Positions 24,665 to 32,830 of a stretch of DNA of 64,000 nt are shown here, piece by piece. The stretch covers positions 682,001 to 746,000 of the forward strand of contig CBDBPW010000003.1 of NCBI GenBank assembly GCA_965209045.1, written 5' to 3'. Position 1 is the first letter of the stretch. The number at the start of each line of letters is the position of its first letter. The notes under the pieces were generated by a model. It saw only the letters and a program-made list of their open reading frames with translations, had not been told where the DNA came from and ran no database searches. This stretch comes from JAJEFO01 sp965209045 (GTDB taxonomy: Bacteria > Pseudomonadota > Alphaproteobacteria > Rhodobacterales > Rhodobacteraceae). The position numbers were made by a program, and so were the translations under genes.

Positions 24665-25702
24665 TCATGACGGCTTGCGGGCCAGAAAGCAGTACAATGG
24701 AGTGAAGATCCCTGTCCTGCCGCCAGCGACATAGGCGTCTGCAGTCCGGTCCATGACCCTGACAACATCTGCCGAGCCTTTCGGAAACGCTCCCAGCGCC
24801 TCCGCCAGCTTCGATGCCCCGATGAACGCCTTCCTGCCCAGCGGTGTCCTGCTCAGGGCTGTGCCCAGCTTTCCGTGCCGCCGCTCCATGGGCCGATACC
24901 ACGGAACGATCGAAGCGCCTTCCTCAACGGCAACGTCCCTTGCCTCCTCGACCAGGAAACCCGCCACCTCAAGCGCCCGGTTGACTTCGTCCATGGTGGC
25001 GATCTCGTTGAGTGCAATGCCGTGCTGCAGCTGCCGCTTCACGGTCTGGTGCCCGGCGTCGTCGGGATTGAACTTGTCCGTCAGGCACATTTCCTGTCCC
25101 CAAAAGAGCGCTCCTGGTCTGAGGACGCGGTAAATTTCGGCGAACGCGCCTGCCTTGTCCGGCGCATGGCATGTAGATTCGATGGCGTAGCCTCGGTCGA
25201 ACGTGCAGTCTTCGATGCCGCTCATGTCCATGAAGCTGCATGCAACGTAGTCCACCATGTGCTCGATCCCCGTCTCAGCCATCAGGGACTTCGCCTTCTC
25301 GAGCTGGACTTCGCTGCTGTTGATCCCAACGACTCGTACACCTGCCTCTTGCACGACGCGACGCATCGGGCCGCCGACCCCGCAGCCAATGTCGACGATC
25401 GTCATGCCCTCCTGCAGCTCCAGCTTGCCGATCATCATCCGCTGATGCCGAATCTGGGACTCCTCCAAGCTTTCTCCAGGTGCCAGCGGCGTGAAGTGCA
25501 ACGATTCTCCCCAGCCGAACACCATGAATTCGCTGCAAAGATCATAGTATTCCCTAACGGTTTCGGCGTGGTCGTACCTGCTGACGCCGACATCGTCCGA
25601 AGCTGCCCTGTCGGTCCAGCCGTCGAAGCGCCTTACGCGGCTGACCACGTTCGCTCCGGAATACGCGGCCTTCAGCCCTCTTGACAGTTTGGCGAATTGC
25701 AT
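24665..25702 (-). CDS. Sterol 24-C-methyltransferase-like SAM-dependent methyltransferase
   Basis: 345 residues from ATG 25702, which follows AAGGA. It carries the diagnostic blocks of ERG6/SMT proteins in order. Region I is FGWGESLHF (62-70; eukaryotic form YGWGxSFHF). The SAM motif is VDIGCGVGGP (103-112). Region III is AIESTCHAP (173-181; AIEATCHAP in yeast). Region IV is EMCLTDKFNP (204-213; EWVMTDKY). The C-terminal domain ends AYVAGGRTGIFTPLYCFLARKP, nearly the Erg6 end LVAGGKSKLFTPM and FVARKP. The whole Erg6 domain layout is conserved, whereas ordinary CFA or ubiquinone methylases lack Regions I and IV. Known SMTs add a methyl at C-24 of a sterol side chain. Function here is inferred. 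Confidence 0.85.
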   Translation of the reverse strand: MQFAKLSRGLKAAYSGANVVSRVRRFDGWTDRAASDDVGVSRYDHAETVREYYDLCSEFMVFGWGESLHFTPLAPGESLEESQIRHQRMMIGKLELQEGMTIVDIGCGVGGPMRRVVQEAGVRVVGINSSEVQLEKAKSLMAETGIEHMVDYVACSFMDMSGIEDCTFDRGYAIESTCHAPDKAGAFAEIYRVLRPGALFWGQEMCLTDKFNPDDAGHQTVKRQLQHGIALNEIATMDEVNRALEVAGFLVEEARDVAVEEGASIVPWYRPMERRHGKLGTALSRTPLGRKAFIGASKLAEALGAFPKGSADVVRVMDRTADAYVAGGRTGIFTPLYCFLARKPS

Positions 25703-26355
25703 GGAGCGATCCTTCCTGCACGTGTGAACGGTCCTGCGTCCCGCCAGTCCCAGCCCGGACAATTCACCAGCTTGGCCTGCATGTGACCGCTCTCCGCAAA
25801 ACGGACATGAGTGTCAATGACTCTGAGACGAGCGGGGCCGCGTCAAGCATTTCTTCTCGGGCATTGACGGGTCCATTGGCGGGTCCATCGGCGGACGGTC
25901 CGGAAGAATCAGCGCGGACCCCTGCGCGATGGCGGGCCCAGGGGCATGGACCCATTTCCCCCGGTGGGGCATCGCGGGCGCTCCGGACGGGCTGCCTCGC
26001 GCCGTCAGGTACGCGCATCTGTCCCGATTCAGCGTGGCCCTCGTGTATTGTGCAGCGCTCGTTGTGCATGGCCACCAGATCCGGTTGGGTCGATGACAGT
26101 CGAGCACGATGTGCACGGTCCCGTTCGGCTCTTCGAGAAGTGGCGCGACCTGATCTCCGCGTCTGGGGACCAGGCAGATCGTCAGCCCGCAGAAGCGACT
26201 GAGACTCGCCGGACCACGCTTCCGGGGAACGCTTCCCGACGAGAAGCTCGCCAAGGGAGCTGCGCCAGGGCGCCTCCGGATGTGATGCAACTCCGGTCTT
26301 TCGACCCTTTGGTTCGCCGACGGCCGTCGGCTCAGGCACCACCCGATTTCACGCG
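25703..26355. other. Long gap with no supported gene
   Basis: About 650 bases between the SMT-like gene and the end of the GPP34-P450 gene, both on the minus strand. Several frames are open on both strands over 400-700 bases, but none shows a family motif, a ribosome binding site with a sensible start, or sequence resembling a known protein. It may be degraded sequence from insertion of the cassette. Confidence 0.5.
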
Positions 26356-28383
26356 TCACGCAGGCAACTCGCGCCTTTTCTCGACGATCTTCAGCCGCAG
26401 CGATCTGCTCGGGGACATCGACGGAAACGGACTGAGCTTGAGCGGGCGATTGGCCGGAAAGACCTCGAGCGTGAAATAATGGGCGATCATCAACAGGTTG
26501 ATTGCTAGCTGCAGTTCGACCCAGCGGAAGCCAAGGCACAAATGCGTACCTAGCCCGTACGGTGCATACGCAGTGCCGAGATGCTCGTTGCGTGGGGGCA
26601 GATACCGGTCAATGTCGAGCTTGAGCGGGTCCGGGAATTGGTCGCCCATGTAATGTGTCGCCGTCTGGGCAATGTGAACGCGTGTGCCGATCGGCAGTTC
26701 GAAGCCTTCGACCACGCATGTGTTCATGACGTTTCGGATGGACATGGGAATGATAGGATACATCCTCAGGCACTCCATGATGAACCTGCGCGTAACGTCG
26801 ATGGCCGACTTTGAGAAGTCCGGACCCTCCGGGTCGCCAGCGCCAAACAGAGCATCCGCCTCGTTCCGAATTCCTTCGTGAATCTTCCGATGCGCCGCCA
26901 TGGAGTACAATGCGAAACCCAGCATGTCTCCGAGATACACGCTGGCGAGTGCTGGCGTGGAGAAGAAGAACTTCAGGTTCGACTCGGGGAGGAATTGCGG
27001 ATCGCTGGCATGCAGGCTGAGCAAGTCGTCCACCAGATTGCGCGGGCATCCGGCCCGCTGGGCAGGTGTGTGGGCGAACTGGACGCGCTCAACCACCGTT
27101 TCGATCAGCTTGGCGCGACGCTTCATGCTCGGCGTGTGAGCAAGGAACTTGGGCAGCACACGCCCGACGTGAGTGAGAAGCAACCGTTCCTTGAACTTGA
27201 TCAGTTCATCAATGACGTCTTGCGTATCAATGCCTGCCATGAGCGGGCCAATCTGGGTGTTGGCCAAATACCGACACGCGCTCGCAGGCTGCAGGACAGC
27301 GCCCTCCTCCCAGTCCGCGACAAAATTCCGGATCCGCAGGTAAAGCGTGTCCAGATGCCCCTCAAGCCTGTTGCGGGAATAGCCGTAGTTCAGCGCCTTG
27401 CGGAGCCGGAAGTGATCGGCACCATCGAGCGAAGGAAACACCCCGTGGGCTCCATACACCTCCTCGATGCCGGCAAAGTAGTCCGCAGCTCTCAGGAATA
27501 TGCGTCCTTTCCGGTGGACCCAGCGATTGACTTCGGGTCCACCCATGAAGAGCAGAGTTGGTGAAAACGGCGGCTTGATCTGGAACACCGGGCCGTATTC
27601 CTGCGCAAGGTCTGAAAACAGCGCCGGTATGTTTCCGGATCGCAAATGCGGACTGCGCAGCAGGTAGCGCCATCGAACCGTGGGGTATTCCTTCAAGCCG
27701 ACGATGCGCTGAACCCGAGGGTTTACGATGTTGTGCTTGACCGCTTCCGCGACCGTGCGGCCGATAATGTCCAAGTTGCAGATTTGCTCGATTCGCCGTT
27801 CGGCATCCGCATCCAGATCGAACATGAATCGAAGAACGTCACAAGCGTTGGCGAGACCGACGATGATGGCGTCTCTCGGATCCGGAATCGAGTCTGTCAG
27901 AATGATCGTGGAGATGCGTCCCTTGACAAACTGGCCAATGGTTCCCTCCCGGGAAGCACCATGCCGTGCGGTATGCAATTCAGGCGCGGCCAGCGTGTAG
28001 AATTCACCGTCATGATGCTCCAGGATTCTCAAACTGAGCAAGCGCTCCAGCGTCAAGCTGGTAACCGACTCGGCATGGGCCACGAGCCGTTCAACCCAGA
28101 ATTGGGTGTCTCGACTTTCCTCGCTAACGACGATTTCCTTCAGAATGTCATCTAGTGCTGGATCGCCGGTACTGGTCGGATCAAGGACGTGCAGCGACGT
28201 CATGTCGGTATCGATGCGCGAAAGAAGCGAGAGTTCCGCAAGCGCGGCACCGATGATGGCGCAGTTCATGTTCCAGCCCGGCACTTGGTGGAAGTAGCCG
28301 GTGGACTCGTTGAACAGCGTCAAGACGAACTCATCGACCAGACTCAGGGGCCGGGCCTTCAAGTCATCAGCGGTAGCATCCAT
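26356..28383 (-). CDS. Fusion protein: N-terminal GOLPH3/GPP34 domain plus C-terminal cytochrome P450-like domain
   Basis: 675 residues from ATG 28383, placed by AAGGAGG 9 bases upstream. Residues about 12-225 match the GPP34/GOLPH3 fold: LVDEFVLTLFNESTGY, AIIGAALAELSLLSRID, DPTSTGDPALDDIL, LTLERLLSLRIL and DPRDAIIVGLANACDVLRFMF. Residues about 240-665 match cytochrome P450: E537-x-x-R540 (ECLR), DIDRYLPPR and the heme loop PYGLGTHLCLG with Cys616 as the thiolate ligand. The first aromatic of the heme motif is Tyr, not Phe. The I-helix normally holding A-G-x-[D/E]-T reads LASVY (479-483), so the oxygen-activating acid-alcohol pair is missing. Eukaryotic GOLPH3 binds PI4P, and bacterial roles are little known. 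The neighbouring SMT-like gene suggests a sterol or lipid substrate. Confidence 0.82.
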   Translation of the reverse strand: MDATADDLKARPLSLVDEFVLTLFNESTGYFHQVPGWNMNCAIIGAALAELSLLSRIDTDMTSLHVLDPTSTGDPALDDILKEIVVSEESRDTQFWVERLVAHAESVTSLTLERLLSLRILEHHDGEFYTLAAPELHTARHGASREGTIGQFVKGRISTIILTDSIPDPRDAIIVGLANACDVLRFMFDLDADAERRIEQICNLDIIGRTVAEAVKHNIVNPRVQRIVGLKEYPTVRWRYLLRSPHLRSGNIPALFSDLAQEYGPVFQIKPPFSPTLLFMGGPEVNRWVHRKGRIFLRAADYFAGIEEVYGAHGVFPSLDGADHFRLRKALNYGYSRNRLEGHLDTLYLRIRNFVADWEEGAVLQPASACRYLANTQIGPLMAGIDTQDVIDELIKFKERLLLTHVGRVLPKFLAHTPSMKRRAKLIETVVERVQFAHTPAQRAGCPRNLVDDLLSLHASDPQFLPESNLKFFFSTPALASVYLGDMLGFALYSMAAHRKIHEGIRNEADALFGAGDPEGPDFSKSAIDVTRRFIMECLRMYPIIPMSIRNVMNTCVVEGFELPIGTRVHIAQTATHYMGDQFPDPLKLDIDRYLPPRNEHLGTAYAPYGLGTHLCLGFRWVELQLAINLLMIAHYFTLEVFPANRPLKLSPFPSMSPSRSLRLKIVEKRRELPA

Positions 28384-29224
28384 CAGGCATGACCTCCTTG
28401 CATCCGACATGGAACAGGGGTGCAGACGCAGGAACGAAAGCGTGGCACGGCCTGGATTGAACGGACAGAAGCACATGAGCCATGGCCAGAAAGGGGCTGG
28501 ATCCGACGTGGACTCTGCCGGGGAGAGCCGCGGCGGGGCAGTATGCCCAGGCGATCCGGAAACCGGGATCTGAAATCGCGTATCATTGCCCCACTTCCGC
28601 TCCTACATGCAAAGCCGACCCCCTTTGGGGGAACTGGAGCGGCCAACACTTCGAATTCCCGACCGTTCACTTTCCGTGGGAAACGTATGCCTCTTTCGCA
28701 GGCAGGTCAACGTTTTGGACCCCGAAGGAGGTGCGTCCGCCTCTCTCCACAGCCATGCAAGTTCGGAGATCAAAGGCACGCAATCGCCATGACTTTTGCC
28801 GCAGCGGCATGAATGATTGCATGACCGAAACGCCCCGCTTGAAGGCTGCAATGGCGAAATACAGGATGCGGCAGCCGAAAGTAGGCTGAAAGTGCACATG
28901 TTCCTGCGTCGCCGGGCAGGTTCATCCATTCACTTTCGCGGTCATCCAACGGAGACCTGGTCATGGGCCGTTGATCCGCCTCCAAGACCTGCGTGGCTCT
29001 TTACGCACGTGACAATGGCAGTACGATTGGTTCTATCACCCGCCGGCAACACGTGCCGCATGCCGCGGGACATTGCCCGCACTGCAGAGGCGGACTGACC
29101 AGGAAGAGGAACCATCGGGGAACTTCTATAGGGCCTTGGCCAGTCCCGCCGGAAGCAGAATCCAACGAAATCCGACGAGCTTCCCAACGCACACGCCAGT
29201 CATTCCAGTCCTGCGGCGGTCCCT
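28384..29224. other. Long gap with no supported gene
   Basis: About 840 bases upstream of the GPP34-P450 gene and downstream of the LolA-like gene. Only short unrelated frames occur, with no recognisable domain. It presumably holds the promoter of the fusion gene near its right-hand AAGGAGG site. Its length is unusual for this gene-dense window. Confidence 0.5.
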
Positions 29225-30040
29225 TTACCGAACCCGCCGGAGAGCTGCCGAGGTGAAGTCGCCCGCGTCAAGGTCGGTTCCAAACTCGTAGTCTGACCAA
29301 AGCAGATCGGTGCTCTTGCCAGTGAGATGGTTCGTCATCGTGAGCTTGCCAGCCCGCCAGAAGCGGCCGAGATACTGCTTGTAGCCTTCAGCGACCATCG
29401 TCTTGAGATGCGCATTCCTGCGGTCGTAGAACTCAACCTTGACGGTGCGATGCTCCCCGTCCAGCCAGACCAGCTGGCGCGAGTAGCCCGAGTCCTTGTT
29501 GACCGGGACGCGTTCGCTGACAGTGCATTCGCTGGCGCCGCAACGCTCCGTGCGCAGGTAGCGGTGGGTGAATTTCTCGACTTCAGGCGTTCCCATGTCT
29601 TCGTATGAGAATTCGCTGCCCATGAAGGAGCCGGACTGGCTCGATGAACTGATCCGCTTGACCCGCTTCAGGGAGGGAAGATAGAGCCATTGCCCGTCTG
29701 CCTTCCGCTTGAAGGAATGAATGAGAAACCCGGTGCCCCTGACATCGCGCGGGCGGTCGAAGACGATCAGCGAGCGGTCGCCTTCGCCGGGCACTTCCAA
29801 GACCTTTATGCGGAGTTCCCGACGGCTCTCCTGTCCGCGCTTGTTGCGCAGGATCATCTCGAGGCTGGCGGTAAAGTTCCCGAAGCCTCTCTGGCTCTCG
29901 CGAGCTTCGCTGGCGATTCTGAGCCCCGCCTGCTCTGCGCTTTCTGCTGAGCGTCCGGTCGACGGTGCCAGAAAGAGGACCGCAAAGGCGAGCAGGATTG
30001 CCTGCAGCACTTGGCTGGAACGAAAACGAGACACGTGCAT
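29225..30040 (-). CDS. LolA-like outer membrane lipoprotein-sorting protein
   Basis: 271 residues from ATG 30040, placed by AAGGAGGAAG. A Sec signal peptide (about 1-34, LQAILLAFAVLFLAPS then GRSAESA) is followed by a LolA/LppX-type half-barrel: SLIVFDRPRDVRGTGFL, WLYLPSLKRVKRIS, SFMGSEFSYEDM and LVWLDGEHRTVKVEFYDRR. This group is commonly encoded beside MMPL/RND lipid exporters. It is thought to carry a hydrophobic cargo across the periplasm, and one such exporter gene lies 5 kb away in this cluster. It is larger than LolA (about 200 residues) and has no lipobox. Cargo unknown. Confidence 0.83.
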   Translation of the reverse strand: MHVSRFRSSQVLQAILLAFAVLFLAPSTGRSAESAEQAGLRIASEARESQRGFGNFTASLEMILRNKRGQESRRELRIKVLEVPGEGDRSLIVFDRPRDVRGTGFLIHSFKRKADGQWLYLPSLKRVKRISSSSQSGSFMGSEFSYEDMGTPEVEKFTHRYLRTERCGASECTVSERVPVNKDSGYSRQLVWLDGEHRTVKVEFYDRRNAHLKTMVAEGYKQYLGRFWRAGKLTMTNHLTGKSTDLLWSDYEFGTDLDAGDFTSAALRRVR

Positions 30041-30592
30041 TGTCACTTCCTCCTTCGGCGGCATCCGAGTCCGTGGCTTCCGGGGCGCCATGACGCTTGG
30101 CAATGGCACTGACGAAGCGAGTGCGTTGCCCCTGATGCTTCCGCCAACATCCGAACCTGTCCTTTCCTGCTAGCATGTGCCCTGCGGGCCATCAAGTGAC
30201 GGCCGCTCCAATTGCCTGCGGGCCCGCCAATCGGTGCTGCCCCAATGATCTTCGAGACGTCAAGACGAGCAACTGACGCGAGGGTCTCCTGCCGTCCGTC
30301 GTCCCTGCCTACACATCTGATACGTTTCGCTCTCGTCCTGTTCCGGTTCCCAAAGGACTGGAAGCCGCACTCCGTCACATAGGTTCCCCTAGTCCTCTGG
30401 CGCAGGACGGGACCGCCATCGCCACGGTGCACGAATGGTCGGTTGTGTCCCTTTCCGGCCATTCTAGCCAGACATTTCACGCCGTTGTCTCAGCGATCCA
30501 CCGTACCTGCCATGGACAGGGTGGAAGGGCTTGAACCGGGTTCGCGTCTGCCAAGCAAGTCCAGCTCTCCATGATGCGCCGGCAACGCCGGG
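30041..30592. other. Gap with no supported gene
   Basis: About 550 bases between the FAD oxidoreductase stop and the LolA-like start, both minus strand. Open frames on the minus strand show no family signature. The base composition looks similar to the surrounding non-coding gaps of this cluster. Confidence 0.45.
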
Positions 30593-31990
30593 TCAGCTCG
30601 CCTTTCTGAAGCGCCACCCGTACATCACGCTCCCGTAGAAGTTGAACCACTTTCTCGCCTCGGCATCCTGGAACGGATAGTCAGCTCCCATCTGTCTTGC
30701 AGTGACGAGCCCTGAAACGAAACAGGTCTCCTGGCTGTTTATCAAGGTATGCGCACCGCAGTGCCAAGTGCCTCGCTTGCCCTGAATCAATCGAAAGCAA
30801 TGGATTAGGAGCGCTATGTGCCGGACATCGTGAACGACGTGCTGGAACCACCACCTCTTCACGATCTTGCTCTCGTCAATTCGGCTTCTCGGATTGTAGG
30901 TCACCAGGCACGGCTTGTCTGATCCCTTGGCCCAAGGCTGCTGGTTGTGCATGATGTAAGTGATCTCGTAGTTGTCCGGCCTTGTGCCGAATTGCTCGAT
31001 GTGGTTGCTCCGCGTTGAAATGGGCTTGGCAGCAATGTCGGGCAGCACCGAGGCATCCGAATGAACGACGGTATGGTTGTGCAACTCGCTTTCGTACCTG
31101 ATTGCCGAGAGCAGCCAGCGTTCAATGAAATTTGGCTTGTCCAAGATCATCATCGTCTGGTTGGCGTTGCAGGAAAACACCACATCATCGAAATGTTCGG
31201 CGTGCCCGTCTTCGTCCTCGACTACCACGCCCGCCTCTTGCCTGAATACCTTCCGGACCGGCCGCTGAAGGCATAGCTTGTCCCTGAAACCGGCTGACAG
31301 TTCCTCGTATATCCGACGGGTCCCTTGATCCCAGGTCTGCATCGGCGTCGCGGATTCAATGTCGAAGAACTCCAGATATCGAGCGAACAGCGATGCGGGC
31401 ATGTCGAACACGTTCGTAGCCATCAGGAAATTCACGAACATCGGCTTCAGTATCTTGTACCTGAAGTCGCCGGAATAGCCGCCGAGATTGAGAATGGCGC
31501 CCATGCTGACATAGTTGAACGGATTGAGGAAACCGAGCAGTTTCGACCTTGTTCGATTGAGTTGGCCAAACCGCTTCAGGAACTTCAGCAGCCTTTGGAA
31601 CCTTTCGATCTCACCCTGGCAATGACTCCTGATGTCGGACTCCAGGTCGTGTGCGTAAGTGCCACCACGATATCTCACACTGTAGCTGAAAACTGTATCG
31701 ACAAGTTCGATGTCGAACTGCCGCATGAGAAGAAGAATGTGGTGATAGACTGAAGGAATGAGCGCCGTAACGGAGATGTCGAACGGTATCATCGTTCCAT
31801 CGTCCTGCGGCATGTCCGCGGTTATGGCGTTTCCGCCAATCGTGTCCTGAGCTTCATATACTCGGACCTCAAACCGTTCAGGGTGCTGGCTCAGCGCCCA
31901 GGCGGCCCCAAGACCCGAGACACCGGCGCCGACTATGGCGACCCTTCTCGGTTTCAACGCCTCTCCCTTGCCCTTCAAGTCCGCCACCAT
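30593..31990 (-). CDS. FAD-dependent amine-oxidase-fold oxidoreductase (COG2907-like)
   Basis: 465 residues from ATG 31990. The dinucleotide-binding motif VAIVGAGVSGLGAAWAL (about 17-33) is followed by YEAQDTIGGNA, the second FAD contact. The C-terminal block GTWHCGAHTLINSQETCFVSGLVTARQMGADYPF is the FAD ribityl/pyrophosphate region of the amine-oxidase superfamily. Close relatives (COG2907) are typically encoded with DUF1365 and cyclopropane-fatty-acid-synthase-type methyltransferases and act on acyl chains or isoprenoids. Here the methyltransferase in the cluster is SMT-like. A desaturase or oxidase role on a lipid is a reasonable guess. No transmembrane segment is evident. Confidence 0.8.
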   Translation of the reverse strand: MVADLKGKGEALKPRRVAIVGAGVSGLGAAWALSQHPERFEVRVYEAQDTIGGNAITADMPQDDGTMIPFDISVTALIPSVYHHILLLMRQFDIELVDTVFSYSVRYRGGTYAHDLESDIRSHCQGEIERFQRLLKFLKRFGQLNRTRSKLLGFLNPFNYVSMGAILNLGGYSGDFRYKILKPMFVNFLMATNVFDMPASLFARYLEFFDIESATPMQTWDQGTRRIYEELSAGFRDKLCLQRPVRKVFRQEAGVVVEDEDGHAEHFDDVVFSCNANQTMMILDKPNFIERWLLSAIRYESELHNHTVVHSDASVLPDIAAKPISTRSNHIEQFGTRPDNYEITYIMHNQQPWAKGSDKPCLVTYNPRSRIDESKIVKRWWFQHVVHDVRHIALLIHCFRLIQGKRGTWHCGAHTLINSQETCFVSGLVTARQMGADYPFQDAEARKWFNFYGSVMYGWRFRKAS

Positions 31991-32260
31991 CGATAACACT
32001 CGCTCATCCGCTCAGAGGCCAGTTGAATCAAGGAATTGCATCCGCTCAACTTCTCTCCCCACACCGGGATTCGCGAAATCGCTCAATCCTCCGAACTTGG
32101 CCCGGCCCAGGGTTGTTCCGGCAAGCCTTCGTCCGGAAGCGCCGTACGCGAGCCCCGTAATGCGCGGGACGTCCGCAACGATCTCCCAGTGCACACTCTG
32201 ACATGCACTGTGGCTCTGCACCGCTGACCGGCCCGACGCCAGCCACGGACGTCGCCTACC

Positions 32261-32830
32261 TCAGAAATGCCCGACCTCGCTGCCGGGTGTCGCCACATTC
32301 GAGAGCAAGTCAAGGACGTAGCCCGCAACTGACCGAAAGCAAACGAGCACCGCTTCATCGTCGCCGGCGAACCAGAAGGCAGCAGGGACCTGCGCCAGCC
32401 TCGTACGTCTGACGCGCCCGGGCGGCAAGGCGGTCTGCCGAAGATCGGCCGGCGAAAGCTTGGCCAGAACCTCTCGAACAGCCGGGCCTTCGCCGCTCAA
32501 TCGAAACACGGCGCGCGAGTCGGAGACGTTTGCGACAAGCGCGTGCAGCCCGCCGAGCGCTTCCGCAAGCGTTGCCGCGGTCGCTTCGGCCTCGTCATGT
32601 GCACGCAGGATCATCAGTTCGTCCGGCGACATCCAGAGAGCGCCGTTGCCCAGCCCGCCGACAAGGTCTCCTGTGCTGGGCAGCTCGATTCCAGCGCCTT
32701 TCAGCGCCAAAACAACGTCTGCATCGCCAAGATCGGCCCTGAGCTGGATCATGCCAGCCAGCCCGGCATCCTTGATCGTGACGAACCCCGAGTAGGTCGC
32801 GCCGTCCAGTGAAGTGACGGCCTCAGGCAT
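32261..32830 (-). CDS. soxG: Sarcosine oxidase gamma subunit
   Basis: 189 residues, the small gamma subunit of heterotetrameric sarcosine oxidase. It is recognised by GALWMSPDELMIL, the pattern VSDSRAVFRLSGEGPAVREVLAKLSPADL, and its place as last gene of soxBDAG. The start at 32830 overlaps the soxA stop by 8 bases and follows GGAGAG. The gamma subunit has a GcvT-like fold and is structural. Confidence 0.88.
   Translation of the reverse strand: MPEAVTSLDGATYSGFVTIKDAGLAGMIQLRADLGDADVVLALKGAGIELPSTGDLVGGLGNGALWMSPDELMILRAHDEAEATAATLAEALGGLHALVANVSDSRAVFRLSGEGPAVREVLAKLSPADLRQTALPPGRVRRTRLAQVPAAFWFAGDDEAVLVCFRSVAGYVLDLLSNVATPGSEVGHF

Noticed and set aside
25764..26539. Minus-strand and plus-strand frames of 170-240 codons in the gap between the SMT-like and GPP34-P450 genes
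   Set aside because: No recognisable domain, no good ribosome binding site, and unusual Arg/Pro/Ser composition typical of non-coding high-GC DNA.
30043..30480. Minus-strand frame of 145 codons upstream of the LolA-like gene
   Set aside because: It runs into the LolA-like start, has no homologous-looking motif, and the true gene start at 30040 has its own strong binding site.
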